Below, piece by piece: positions 16,673 to 24,880 of a stretch of DNA of 47,741 nt. The position numbers and the translations under genes are program-made. A model generated the notes under the pieces. The model was not told the DNA's origin, made no database searches, and saw only the letters and a program-made list of their open reading frames with translations. The stretch is from Candidatus Sulfotelmatobacter sp. Its GTDB lineage: Bacteria; Acidobacteriota; Terriglobia; Terriglobales; Acidobacteriaceae. Positions within the stretch are counted from its first letter, which is position 1; each line of letters begins with the position of its first letter. Location: assembly GCA_017883385.1 (NCBI GenBank), contig JADGNQ010000030.1, positions 1 to 47,741 on the forward strand. Reading direction: 5' to 3'.

Positions 16673-17947
16673 GTGCCCCGCACCGCGCAACCGCCTACAT
16701 TACCACGCCCCGCCGTTGTATCATTCGATGCAACCGTGACCCTGACCGCAATCACGCCCGTCACGCCGGACACTCGCTCGGTATGCGCCTCTGCGCTCGC
16801 GCAACTGCGGCCCGGAGAGCCCATTTCGCGCGATGCCGCCCTGCAGTTGATTCGCTGCTCCGACGACGATCTCCCCGAGCTCCTGGCTGCGGCCCGTGCT
16901 GCCAAGGAGCGCTTCAGGCCCGGCGTCATCACCTATTCGCGCAAAGTCTTCCTGCCGCTGACTAATCTCTGCCGAGACTACTGCGGATACTGCACCTTCC
17001 GCCGCGATCCCGGCGACCCCGGCGCGCACACCATGACGCCCGACGAAGTCCTCTCGGTCGCCCGCACCGGCGAGACACTTGGATGCACCGAAGCCCTCTT
17101 CAGCCTCGGCGACAAGCCTGAGTTGCTTTTCCCCGAGATGCGCGAAACGCTGCGCCACCTCGGCTACAAGTCCACGCTGCACTATCTCGAAGCCATGTGC
17201 GAACTGGTGCTGCGCGAGACGAGCTTGCTGCCGCACCCGAATCCCGGCCTGCTCAGCGCGGAATGGATCGCCCGCCTCGCCGCTGTCTCCCCCAGCATGG
17301 GCCTCATGCTCGAAACCACGAACGTGTCGCTGCTGGCCTCCGGCAAGGCTCACGACAATGCTCCCGACAAAGCCCCGGCCAAGCGCCTGCGCACCATTGA
17401 AGATGCCGGCAAACAGAATGTCCCCTTCACAACGGGTTTGCTCATCGGAATCGGCGAATCCCCCGAGGACCGCGTCGACACGCTCCTTGCGATCCGCGAT
17501 TTGCACGACCGCTACGGCCACATCCAGGAAGTAATCGTGCAAAACTTCCGCGTGAAGCCGTCGATCCCAATGGCGCACTGCCCTGAGCCTTCGCGCGGCG
17601 AAATGCTCCGCACCGTAGCGGTAGCTCGCTTGTTACTCCCCAGAGTCAACATTCAGGCTCCACCCAATCTCTCCGCACCTTACTATGATGATCTAGTGGA
17701 CGCGGGCATCAACGATTGGGGAGGAATTTCGCCGCTGACTCCCGACTACATCAATCCGGAAAAGCCCTGGCCACACCTGGAACAACTTCGCTTGCGCACT
17801 GAAGCCAAAGGATTCGCATTACGCCAGCGCCTGCCGGTGTATCCGGAATTTATTCCCGCCGTGACAGCGAAACCTGGCTTGCTGTCCGAAAGATTGCGCG
17901 CCGCCGTCGATGACCACGGCCTGGCCAAGATAACGAGGGCCGCCTGA
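16673..17947 (+). CDS. cofG: 7,8-didemethyl-8-hydroxy-5-deazariboflavin synthase subunit CofG
   Basis: With CofH it forms Fo, the deazaflavin chromophore of F420, by radical SAM chemistry. 424 aa. The [4Fe-4S] cluster motif CRDYCGYC gives Cys100, Cys104 and Cys107 (CxxxCxxC), followed by the CofG hallmarks SLGDKPE, YLEAMCELVL, LLPHPNPGLLS, LMLETTN, TTGLLIGIGE, QNFRVKPSIPM and the NDWGGISPLTPDYINP end. The GTG start at 16673 lies against a repeat. A second in-frame GTG at 16736, preceded by TATCAT 11 nt upstream, would remove 21 poorly conserved residues and may be the true start. cofD follows 13 bp downstream. Confidence 0.95.
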   Translation: MPRTAQPPTLPRPAVVSFDATVTLTAITPVTPDTRSVCASALAQLRPGEPISRDAALQLIRCSDDDLPELLAAARAAKERFRPGVITYSRKVFLPLTNLCRDYCGYCTFRRDPGDPGAHTMTPDEVLSVARTGETLGCTEALFSLGDKPELLFPEMRETLRHLGYKSTLHYLEAMCELVLRETSLLPHPNPGLLSAEWIARLAAVSPSMGLMLETTNVSLLASGKAHDNAPDKAPAKRLRTIEDAGKQNVPFTTGLLIGIGESPEDRVDTLLAIRDLHDRYGHIQEVIVQNFRVKPSIPMAHCPEPSRGEMLRTVAVARLLLPRVNIQAPPNLSAPYYDDLVDAGINDWGGISPLTPDYINPEKPWPHLEQLRLRTEAKGFALRQRLPVYPEFIPAVTAKPGLLSERLRAAVDDHGLAKITRAA

Positions 17948-17960
17948 TGGAGTCGAAAAG

Positions 17961-18953
17961 ATGATCTGCGTTCTCACCGGCGGCACCGGCGGCGCGAAGT
18001 TCGTCGACGGCCTGCGCCAGGCCATGCCCGCCGAAGAAATCACCTTGATCGTCAACACCGGTGACGACCTGCTCTGGTGGGGACTCTACGTCTCCCCCGA
18101 TATCGACTCGATCACGTACGTGCTCTCCGGCATGCTGAGCCGCGAGCGCGGATGGGGTGTGAAAGGCGACACCTTCCTTTGCCTGCAGGCCATGGGACAA
18201 CTTGGCGAGCCCACCTGGTTTCACACCGGCGACCGCGACCTCGCCATGCATCTACTGCGTTCGCGCCTGCTGGCCGAAGGCAAGACGCTCTCTGAAGCCA
18301 CGACCGTTGTCTCCGAAAAACTTGGTGTGAAGGCGCGCGTCTTGCCCATGAGCAACTCGCGCGTCGAAACCCGCGTCGATACGCCCATTGGCGAGTTGAG
18401 CTTCGAAGAGTACTTCGTGCAGCGCTGGTATCAGGACCCGGTCAACTCCGTGCGCTTCGCCGGAGCGACTGACGCCGAACCCGCTCCCGGCGTGATCGAA
18501 GCGATCGCGGCAGCCGATGCCATTCTGATCGCGCCGAGCAATCCCATCACCAGCATTGGTCCAATCCTGGCGGTGCCAGGTATTCGCGAGGCCTTGCACC
18601 GCGCCCACGGTAAGATCGCCGCCATCAGCCCCATCGTCGGCAATGCTCCAGTCGCGGGTCCGGCAGGAATATTGATGGCCGCCCAGGGACTGCCCTGCTC
18701 GATCGCCGGCGTTGCGCAGGCGTATGAAGATTTTCTCGACATCCTGATCTGCGACACGCGCGATGCCCGCGCCGCCGAGGCACTGCGCAAAAGCGGCTTG
18801 CGCGTGGAGTGTACGCAAACCATCATGCGCAGCGCCGAAGACAAAGCCACTCTCGCGCGAGAAGCGCTCTCGTTCGTCTCCTCGGCTTCGCTCGCAGGGG
18901 ATGAGCCCCGCCCCCGCTCCACCGCCTTTCGCCGTTTGGATAGCCAGCCGTGA
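17961..18953 (+). CDS. cofD: 2-phospho-L-lactate (or PEP) transferase CofD
   Basis: Joins the phospholactyl or phosphoenolpyruvyl group from its GDP (or GPP-type) carrier to Fo, giving F420-0 or its dehydro form. 330 aa with the CofD/FbiA motifs: GGTGGAKF (7-14), NTGDD, SPDIDSITYVLSG, TFLCLQAMG, GDRDLAMHLLRS, MSNSRVETRV, LIAPSNPITSIGPIL, SPIVGNAPVAGPA. The last ~25 residues are Ser/Ala/Arg-rich and outside the usual domain. It is in one operon with cofG upstream and cofC, which overlaps by 4 bp (GTGA), downstream. A weak TGGAG precedes the ATG. Confidence 0.96.
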   Translation: MICVLTGGTGGAKFVDGLRQAMPAEEITLIVNTGDDLLWWGLYVSPDIDSITYVLSGMLSRERGWGVKGDTFLCLQAMGQLGEPTWFHTGDRDLAMHLLRSRLLAEGKTLSEATTVVSEKLGVKARVLPMSNSRVETRVDTPIGELSFEEYFVQRWYQDPVNSVRFAGATDAEPAPGVIEAIAAADAILIAPSNPITSIGPILAVPGIREALHRAHGKIAAISPIVGNAPVAGPAGILMAAQGLPCSIAGVAQAYEDFLDILICDTRDARAAEALRKSGLRVECTQTIMRSAEDKATLAREALSFVSSASLAGDEPRPRSTAFRRLDSQP

Positions 18954-19636
18954 TTCTCGTTCCGGTCAAGGATCTATCCGCGGCAAAGCAGCGCCTGGCA
19001 GCTGTTCTCGATCAACCGTCCCGTACCGCATTGGCGCAGGCCATGCTGCATGACGTGTTGACCACACTGCACAACTGGACGAACCGGCCGCGAGTCGCCT
19101 TGGTCACCAGCGATGCATACGCAGTAAAGCTGGCCGGAGAGTATCGATTCGAAGTCATTCCCGACCCTGACAATCCAGGAGAAACCGGAGCCATCGAGAT
19201 GGGGACTCGCATCTGCGTCGAGCGCGGTGCCGACAGCACGCTGGTGATCCCGGCCGACATTCCCCTGATTCAGTCGTGGGAGCTGGAAGAAATCCTGAAG
19301 CACGCGCCCACCGAGGGCAGCGTCCTGGTCCCAGCGGCCGATGGACGCGGCACCAACGCCGCCTTCCGCCGTCCTGCGAACTTGTTCCCGTTGCGCTTCG
19401 GTAACGATAGCTTCAAACCGCACCACGCCGCCGCCCAAGCCACAGGCAGATCTTGCATTGTGCTGAACCTGCCGGGAATCGCAGTCGATGTCGACAACCC
19501 CGAAGACCTGCAACAACTCGTCGCGTCACCCGGCGAAACCGGCGCCCAATGCCTCGCGCGCGAATATGCCCGTGCAGGCACGGACCGTGTAGAGACGGGC
19601 GCCTCGCCCGTCCAGCCGCGAAGCGGCGATTCTTGA
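18950..19636 (+). CDS. cofC: Phospholactate/PEP guanylyltransferase CofC
   Basis: Activates 2-phospholactate, phosphoenolpyruvate or a related C3 phosphate with GTP for CofD. 228 aa of the MobA-like nucleotidyltransferase fold: ILVPVKDLSAAKQRLA (2-17), LVTSDAYA, LVIPADIPL (GTP/metal loop), VPAADGRGTNA, RFGNDSFKPHHAAA and the closing GIAVDVDNPEDL. It starts at GTG, overlapping cofD by 4 bp. The last ~20 residues (TDRVETGASPVQPRSGDS) are encoded by two palindromic repeats, GACGGGCG-CCT-CGCCCGTC and GCCGC-GAA-GCGGC, and look like a repeat-derived tail. Which C3 substrate is used cannot be read by eye. Confidence 0.94.
   Translation: MILVPVKDLSAAKQRLAAVLDQPSRTALAQAMLHDVLTTLHNWTNRPRVALVTSDAYAVKLAGEYRFEVIPDPDNPGETGAIEMGTRICVERGADSTLVIPADIPLIQSWELEEILKHAPTEGSVLVPAADGRGTNAAFRRPANLFPLRFGNDSFKPHHAAAQATGRSCIVLNLPGIAVDVDNPEDLQQLVASPGETGAQCLAREYARAGTDRVETGASPVQPRSGDS
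19594..19627. repeat. Hairpin repeats at the cofC 3' end
   Basis: GACGGGCG-CCT-CGCCCGTC (19594-19612), led by GTAGAGAC as in the 80-bp cassettes, then GCCGC-GAA-GCGGC (19615-19627). Both lie within the cofC reading frame, upstream of its stop at 19634-19636. Confidence 0.7.
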
Positions 19637-19653
19637 AACTGCCCTCCAACCGA

Positions 19654-19659
19654 TATTAT
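19654..19659 (+). promoter_or_regulatory. -10-like box 6 nt before the cofE GTG
   Basis: TATTAT is followed by 6 nt and then the GTG at 19666. TTGAAA at 19633-19638 could be a -35 but leaves a short 15-bp spacer. This would give cofE its own leaderless transcript inside the operon. Confidence 0.4.
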
Positions 19660-19665
19660 TGGTGC

Positions 19666-20553
19666 GTGAGTGAGTCACAGACAGATAGAAAAAACTCAGC
19701 CGCGAAGCGGCGCAAGAATGCAGCCCACGGCGCAAGCCGTGGGTCAGCCGCCGGAAACACCCCAGCCCCGAAGGGGCGAAAGAAATTTCTGCGAGCAGCG
19801 TCGGCTGAACTTCGCCTGATCCCCATCCCGGTCGAAGACGAAATCCTCCCAGGCGATTCGATCGCAGATGAACTGCTCAGATCCTTGCGCCGCCGCCGGT
19901 TCCACTTCCAATCCGGCGACATCCTCGTCGTCAAACACAAAATCGTCTCGAAAGCCGAAGGCCGCCTGGTCGACCTCACCACGATCCAACCGACACACGA
20001 TTCCATCGCGTGGGCGAAACAATACGCCCTCGATGCCCGCGTCGTGGAACTCGCGCTGCGCGAGAGCCGCTCCATCATCCGCCGCAAGAACGGCGTGCTC
20101 ATCACCGAGACCCACCACGGCTTCCTCTGTGCCAACAGCGGCATCGACGTCTCCAACGTCGATGGAGGCACTCATGCGCTCCTCCTTCCGGAAGATCCTG
20201 ATCGTTCCGCCGCCAACCTCCGCCGCGCGATAAAGAAACGTACCGGCTTCTCCATCCCCGTGATCATCACCGACAGTTTCGGCCGTCCGTGGCGCGAGGG
20301 CCTAACGGAGGTCGCCATCGGCATCGCCGGGATGAAACCGTTGCGGGACGACCGGGGCCACCGCGACCCCCACGCCTACAAGCTGAAAGCCAGTGTCGAG
20401 GCCGTCGCCGACGAACTGGCCTGCGCCGCCGGACTGGTCTGCGGCAAGCTCAACCGTGCACCCGCGTGCATCGTCCGCGGATTTCGCTACGAACGGGGGA
20501 CAGGCCAAGCCCAAGACCTCCTCCGCCCTGCATCCACCGATCTATTCCGGTAG
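19666..20553 (+). CDS. cofE: Coenzyme F420-0:L-glutamate ligase CofE
   Basis: Adds L-glutamate residues to F420-0 with GTP. From the GTG at 19666 the protein has 295 aa, but the CofE domain (LRLIPIPVEDEILPGDSI onward) starts only at about residue 49 and its ~247 aa match the normal full length. Domain hallmarks: GDILVVKHKIVSKAEGR, RKNGVLITETHHGFLCANSGID, ITDSFGRPWREGLTEVAIG, DELACAAGLVCGK. The first ~48 residues are very basic and encoded by three palindromic repeats (19699-19777). There is no FbiB-type C-terminal FMN domain. Start alternatives: TTG at 19633, overlapping the cofC stop. GTG at 19666 is favoured by the TATTAT box. Confidence 0.94.
   Translation: MSESQTDRKNSAAKRRKNAAHGASRGSAAGNTPAPKGRKKFLRAASAELRLIPIPVEDEILPGDSIADELLRSLRRRRFHFQSGDILVVKHKIVSKAEGRLVDLTTIQPTHDSIAWAKQYALDARVVELALRESRSIIRRKNGVLITETHHGFLCANSGIDVSNVDGGTHALLLPEDPDRSAANLRRAIKKRTGFSIPVIITDSFGRPWREGLTEVAIGIAGMKPLRDDRGHRDPHAYKLKASVEAVADELACAAGLVCGKLNRAPACIVRGFRYERGTGQAQDLLRPASTDLFR
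19699..19777. repeat. Three hairpin repeats encoding the CofE N-terminal extension
   Basis: GCCGC-GAA-GCGGC (19699-19711), CCCACGGC-GCAA-GCCGTGGG (19724-19743) and GCCCC-GAA-GGGGC (19765-19777) follow one another in frame. They account for the basic, Ala/Gly/Lys-rich residues before the catalytic domain. Confidence 0.75.
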
Positions 20554-20690
20554 ACTGTCTCGCGCGATTTTGGCTTTTGGGGTGGCGCTGCGCTTGCGGT
20601 GCTGCAATTAGAATTCCACTAACTCGGGGCTACGACAACGCGCTTGTGAGACACTGAATTCCGAGAACGGACAATCCCAACGGAGGTGCT

Positions 20691-21551
20691 ATGGCACCGG
20701 ACACTCAAGACATTAAAGAAGAAAAGCCGGAAGTGCGTAATTTTAGCCGGCGGGAAGTGCTCGGCCTCATCGGCGCGACAGCGGCCGCATCGCTCGTTGG
20801 AGGTCCAGGCGAAGGATCCGCCTCGGCAGAGCAGACTCAGAACGTGAACGGCCGGATCGTCAGAATCAACGCGAAGCCCGAAGCGATTGCGATTGATATC
20901 AAAAAAACTGCGGTAATTGTCGTAGATATGCAGAACGATTTTGGAGCTAAGGGCGGCATGGTCGACCTGGCTGGGATTGATATTTCAGGCATTCGAAAGG
21001 CTATCGCCCCAATCGCAAAAGTGCTGACCTCGGCTCGCCACGCCGGCATCAAGATTGCTTATCTCAAAATGGCTTTTCGTCCGGACCTCTCGGACTTCGG
21101 TGCTCCCGACTCGCCGAACCGCTTGAAACACCTGCCGTTCGATGTCGGGAAGAGCATTCACGCCCCTGACGGTAGGGACAGTCGGATTCTGATCCGCGAC
21201 ACATGGAATACGGATATCGTTGACGAGCTCAAGCCTCAAGCCGATGACTTCGTCATCTACAAACACAGATACAGCGGTTTCTATCAGACCGACTTGGATT
21301 CCACGCTAAAAAAGCTGGGGATCCAACATCTCATCATCACAGGCTGTACCACGAGTGTTTGCGTTGAGTCGACGGTCAGAGACGCCATGTTTAGAGATTA
21401 TTCGTGTGTGTTGCTGGAGGATTGTATGAGCCAGCCGACGCCTCCCCACAGTTTGCCGGGAAGTAATCACGACGCCTCGATCGTACTCGCCGAAGCGTTC
21501 TTCGCCTGGGTGTCAAAGTCGGAGCAATTTATGACTGCCCTCCAAGCGTAA
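20691..21551 (+). CDS. Tat-exported isochorismatase-like cysteine hydrolase
   Basis: 286 aa. A twin-arginine-like signal (FSRREVLGLIG, residues 18-28, then an Ala-rich hydrophobic stretch and a cleavage region near 47) precedes an isochorismatase-fold domain. The Asp-Lys-Cys triad is visible: Asp79 in VIVVDMQNDF, Lys191 in VIYKHRYSGF and Cys224 in ITGCTTSVCVESTVRDA. Family members hydrolyse isochorismate, N-carbamoyl compounds, nicotinamide, ureido groups or peroxyureidoacrylate; the substrate here is unknown. A good GGAGGTG precedes the ATG. It lies between cofE and cofH and looks more AT-rich than the cof genes by eye. No known role in F420 biosynthesis. Confidence 0.88.
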   Translation: MAPDTQDIKEEKPEVRNFSRREVLGLIGATAAASLVGGPGEGSASAEQTQNVNGRIVRINAKPEAIAIDIKKTAVIVVDMQNDFGAKGGMVDLAGIDISGIRKAIAPIAKVLTSARHAGIKIAYLKMAFRPDLSDFGAPDSPNRLKHLPFDVGKSIHAPDGRDSRILIRDTWNTDIVDELKPQADDFVIYKHRYSGFYQTDLDSTLKKLGIQHLIITGCTTSVCVESTVRDAMFRDYSCVLLEDCMSQPTPPHSLPGSNHDASIVLAEAFFAWVSKSEQFMTALQA

Positions 21552-21755
21552 TCGATTGCGTTGGGGCAATAGAAGCTTGAAAAGAACCGCGTAGCCTGAT
21601 TTTCGTCCACAGCCAGCCTTGTGACTCACTGCAGGCCTCAATGCCGGTCGCCGCGAACTCGAACTGCATCGTATCCATCCTGCACCATCTTTCCCTTGAG
21701 TTAACAAAAGTCCCGCCGAAGCGATAAGATGCCCCTTAGCGATTCAGGAGGGACC

Positions 21756-22748
21756 ATGAGCAAGGAAATCTCTCGCAGAAAGTTTCTTGAGAAAATTGGG
21801 CTAGGAACCGCGGCCGGCACAAGTTTCCTGCTGCTGAAGGATGTTGCCCACGCGCAACCTCCCGCCGCCGCGCTTCCCTCCCGCACCCTCGGACGAACTG
21901 GCGCAAAAGTTTCCATCCTCGCTTTCGGCTGCGGCAGCCGCTTCCTGATGTACAAAGACGATGAAAGCGCCGCAGCGATCCTGAATCGCGCGATTGATCT
22001 AGGCATCTCCTACCTGGATACGGCCTACGCATACGGAGACGGCCAAAGCGAAACTCGAGTCGGCAAGGTGATGGCTTCGCGACGTAAGGAAGTCTGGCTG
22101 GCAACGAAGATTCCTGATCGTACGCGTGACGAATTTCTGCGCCGTCTGGAGGCGAGCCTGAAACGGCTCCAGACTGACCATGTGGATCTGGTCCACATTC
22201 ATAGCCTGGGCCAAGCCGACGATCTGGCGAAGATCGAGGCACCGGACGGTGCTCTGAAAGGCCTGATGGAAGCTCGCGAACAGAAAATGGCGCGTTTCGT
22301 CGGCATGACCAGCCATACCAACGGAGAGGTGATGGCTACGGCCATCAAGCGCCACGACCTCGACTGTGTGCAGATGGCCCTCAACGCTTCGCGGAACGGC
22401 CGCTTTGAGGAGCTTGCCCTGCCCGCTGCCAACGCCAAGAATCTTGGCGTAATAGCCATGAAGGTGACGGGTCAGGAATTCCTGGTGGGCGCCGGTGCGG
22501 GAAAGGCGGACATGAACTCATTGCTGCGCTATTCCATGAGCCTGCCGGTAACGACTGCGGTCGTTGGAATGCCACGCCCCGAAATGCTCGCACACAATGT
22601 CGAGAGTGCGCGGAGTTTTTCGCCGCTAAGTGATCAAGAAAAAGAACGCCTCAGGCAGCAACTCAATCCCTCTCGTGAGGGATTGGAGAAGCGACTCGTC
22701 GGTCATCTGGATGGACCGACGGCGAATCCGGAAATGTTTCTGGCGTAG
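21756..22748 (+). CDS. Tat-exported aldo/keto reductase
   Basis: 330 aa from the ATG at 21756, chosen for CAGGAGGG just upstream; an ATG at 21729 is in frame but lacks a site. A Tat signal (ISRRKFLEKIG, residues 5-15, cleavage near AHAQ at 34) is followed by an AKR TIM barrel: LDTAYAYGDGQSE with Asp88 and Tyr93, Lys118 in LATKI and His149 in DLVHIHS. It reduces or oxidises carbonyl/alcohol groups with NADP(H) or may use another bound cofactor; the substrate is unknown. It lies 204 bp after the hydrolase and 44 bp before cofH. No known F420-binding motif. Confidence 0.9.
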   Translation: MSKEISRRKFLEKIGLGTAAGTSFLLLKDVAHAQPPAAALPSRTLGRTGAKVSILAFGCGSRFLMYKDDESAAAILNRAIDLGISYLDTAYAYGDGQSETRVGKVMASRRKEVWLATKIPDRTRDEFLRRLEASLKRLQTDHVDLVHIHSLGQADDLAKIEAPDGALKGLMEAREQKMARFVGMTSHTNGEVMATAIKRHDLDCVQMALNASRNGRFEELALPAANAKNLGVIAMKVTGQEFLVGAGAGKADMNSLLRYSMSLPVTTAVVGMPRPEMLAHNVESARSFSPLSDQEKERLRQQLNPSREGLEKRLVGHLDGPTANPEMFLA

Positions 22749-22792
22749 CGCCAGAAAGTACTGTGAAAAGCCGATTGAACTTGGAGGAACCC

Positions 22793-24031
22793 GTGCCCCG
22801 CGAACTCATATCTTCGGAACTCGAATCCTTTCCCGCACTCGACTGGTCCGACATCGCCCCGCGCGTAGCTCCCGCGTTGCGATCTTCTTTGGAAAAGGTG
22901 CTTGAGACTCAGAACGGCGCGGACCTCCCGCTGGAAGAGTCCTACGCACTGGCCAACTCCGAAGGTGACGACCTCCTAGGTCTGCTGGTCGCCGCCAACA
23001 TGCTGCGCGCCGAACTCGCCGGCAACATCGTCACCTACGTGGTCAACCGCAACATCAATTTCACCAACATCTGTTTCGTGGGATGCAAATTCTGCGCTTT
23101 CAGCCGCGGCCCGCGCGAGTCCGATGCATATTTTCACTCTCTCGACGATATGGCTCGGAAGGCCGTAGAAGCCTGGCAACTCGGCGCCACCGAAGTCTGC
23201 ATCCAGGGCGGACTACCTCGCGATCTTCCCAAGTTCTACTACCGCGACATTCTTCGCGCCGTGAAGAACGCTGTCCCGGGCATGCACATCCACGCCTTCT
23301 CGCCGATGGAAATCGTCTACGGCGTCGAGCTCACCGGCATGCCACTCGCCGACTATCTCTCGATGCTACGCGACAACGGACTCGGCACTTTGCCCGGAAC
23401 CGCCGCCGAAATCCTCGACGACGAAATCCGCCACATCCTCTCCGCCAACAAGCTTTCGACAGCGCAGTGGGTCGAAGTCATCCGCACCGCGCATCAATGC
23501 GGCATCCGCACCACCTCGACCCTCATGTACGGACACGCGGAAACCCCCGCGCACTGGGTCCGCCAGATGCTGCTCTTGCGCGAGATTCAATCCGAAACCG
23601 GAGGCTTCACCGAATTCGTTCCCCTCGGCTTCGTGCACCAGAACACGATCCTCTTCCATCAGGGGTTGGCGCGGACCGGTCCTACCCTCGCCGAGCATCT
23701 CAAAGTTCACGCGCTGGCGCGCCTGCTGCTGGCGGGTTCCATCAATAACATTCAGGTTTCGTGGGTGAAGCTGAATCGCAAGCTCTCGCAACTCTGCCTG
23801 CACGCTGGCGCCAATGACTACGGCGGCACACTGATGGAAGAGAACATTTCGCGCGAAGCCGGAGCGACCGCCGGCCAATACACCAGCCCGGAGGATTTCC
23901 AATCGCTGATTCTGGAGATGGGCCGCATCCCCGCCGAACGCAACACGACCTACTCTCGTATCCACATCAAACTTCCGCTTAATGAAGATGAATTCACCGC
24001 CGAACAGTCGCTGGACGCTGAGTTCGCGTGA
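22793..24031 (+). CDS. cofH: 5-amino-6-(D-ribitylamino)uracil-L-tyrosine 4-hydroxyphenyl transferase CofH
   Basis: The second radical SAM half of Fo synthase; it couples tyrosine to 5-amino-6-ribitylaminouracil. From the GTG at 22793 (GGAGGA 6 nt upstream; an upstream GTG at 22763 has no site) it has 412 aa. The cluster motif CFVGCKFC gives Cys94, Cys98 and Cys101. Other CofH marks: GATEVCIQGGLPRDL, HAFSPMEIVYG, GLGTLPGTAAEILDDEIR, TSTLMYGHAE, GFTEFVPLGFVHQNT, NNIQVSWVKL and GANDYGGTLMEENISREAGA. It overlaps npdG by 4 bp (GTGA), so the two are co-translated. It is separated from cofGDCE by two exported-enzyme genes. Confidence 0.96.
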   Translation: MPRELISSELESFPALDWSDIAPRVAPALRSSLEKVLETQNGADLPLEESYALANSEGDDLLGLLVAANMLRAELAGNIVTYVVNRNINFTNICFVGCKFCAFSRGPRESDAYFHSLDDMARKAVEAWQLGATEVCIQGGLPRDLPKFYYRDILRAVKNAVPGMHIHAFSPMEIVYGVELTGMPLADYLSMLRDNGLGTLPGTAAEILDDEIRHILSANKLSTAQWVEVIRTAHQCGIRTTSTLMYGHAETPAHWVRQMLLLREIQSETGGFTEFVPLGFVHQNTILFHQGLARTGPTLAEHLKVHALARLLLAGSINNIQVSWVKLNRKLSQLCLHAGANDYGGTLMEENISREAGATAGQYTSPEDFQSLILEMGRIPAERNTTYSRIHIKLPLNEDEFTAEQSLDAEFA

Positions 24032-24753
24032 CCAACATGACAACGACCGAGAATTCCGCAGGCGCCGCCCCGTCCCGTCCCATTGCAATCTTAGGAGGCA
24101 CCGGCCCCGCTGGCATGGGTCTTGCCCTGCGCTGGGCGCGAGCCGGAGAAAGCATCATCATCGGCTCCCGCAACGCGGAGCGTGCTCGGCAGGCGGCCGC
24201 CGCCATTCAGCAGAGTGTGGGGAACCAGGCGAATGTCTCCGGCATGGAAAACAGCGAGGCTTGCGCCGCTGCCGACATTCTCATGTTGACCGTTCCCTTC
24301 GAAGGTCAAGCCGCACTTCTCAGGCAGCTCAAACCGGCAATGACCGAAGGCAGCATCCTCATCGACGCTACCGTTCCTTTGGCGGCCAGCGTCGGCGGAC
24401 GCGCCTCGCGCACTCTCGGCGTCTGGCAGGGCTCCGCAGCCCAGCAGGCCGACGATCTTGTCCCCACAGAGGTCAGCGTGGTCGCCGCCTTCCACAATCT
24501 CTCGGCCGATCTGCTCAATGGCGATGGCCCGCTCGACTGTGACGTGATCGTCTGCAGCGACGATCCCGATGCCGCTCAACTCACCCGCGAGCTGGCGGCA
24601 AAGATTCCCGGCGTCCGCGCCATCGACGGTGGCAGACTCGAAAACTCCCGCATCGTTGAGCAGATCACCGCGTTGCTCATTGGCCTGAACATCCGCCACA
24701 AAGGTCACGCGGGAATCCGCATCACCGGTCTGCCACCGGCCGCGTATCGCTAA
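24028..24753 (+). CDS. npdG: NADPH-dependent F420 reductase (Fno/NpdG)
   Basis: Transfers hydride between NADP(H) and F420, linking the cofactor to central redox pools. 241 aa (GTG; an ATG at 24037 is also possible). The Rossmann motif is ILGGTGPAGMGLALRWA near the N-terminus; IIGSRNAERA follows the second strand, where Ser-Arg would select NADP phosphate. LMLTVPFEGQ, IDATVPLAAS, VVAAFHNLSA and a C-terminal VEQITALLIGLNIRHKGHAGIRITGLP complete the family profile. The last gene of the F420 locus; no terminator is obvious in the 127 bp before the kinase gene. Confidence 0.92.
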   Translation: MTNMTTTENSAGAAPSRPIAILGGTGPAGMGLALRWARAGESIIIGSRNAERARQAAAAIQQSVGNQANVSGMENSEACAAADILMLTVPFEGQAALLRQLKPAMTEGSILIDATVPLAASVGGRASRTLGVWQGSAAQQADDLVPTEVSVVAAFHNLSADLLNGDGPLDCDVIVCSDDPDAAQLTRELAAKIPGVRAIDGGRLENSRIVEQITALLIGLNIRHKGHAGIRITGLPPAAYR

Positions 24754-24863
24754 CGTAATCTGGCTTACATGTCGCGCACACAGCAGGGAGCCGTACTAGT
24801 TCCCGACCTGAGGATCACATGTCCAGGCCCGTCGCGCCCTTCATTGCCCAGAGTTGCTCGGAC

Positions 24864-24869
24864 TATAAT
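24864..24869 (+). promoter_or_regulatory. Perfect -10 box close to the kinase start
   Basis: TATAAT ends 11 nt before the ATG at 24881. No Shine-Dalgarno exists between them, so the transcript would be leaderless or nearly so. No convincing -35 is seen. Confidence 0.45.
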
Positions 24870-24880
24870 TGCGCACACAA

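Noticed and set aside
19453..19665. Upstream 71 codons of the cofE open frame
   Set aside because: They overlap cofC in another frame and are Arg/Pro-rich; GTG 19666 with its TATTAT box is more likely.
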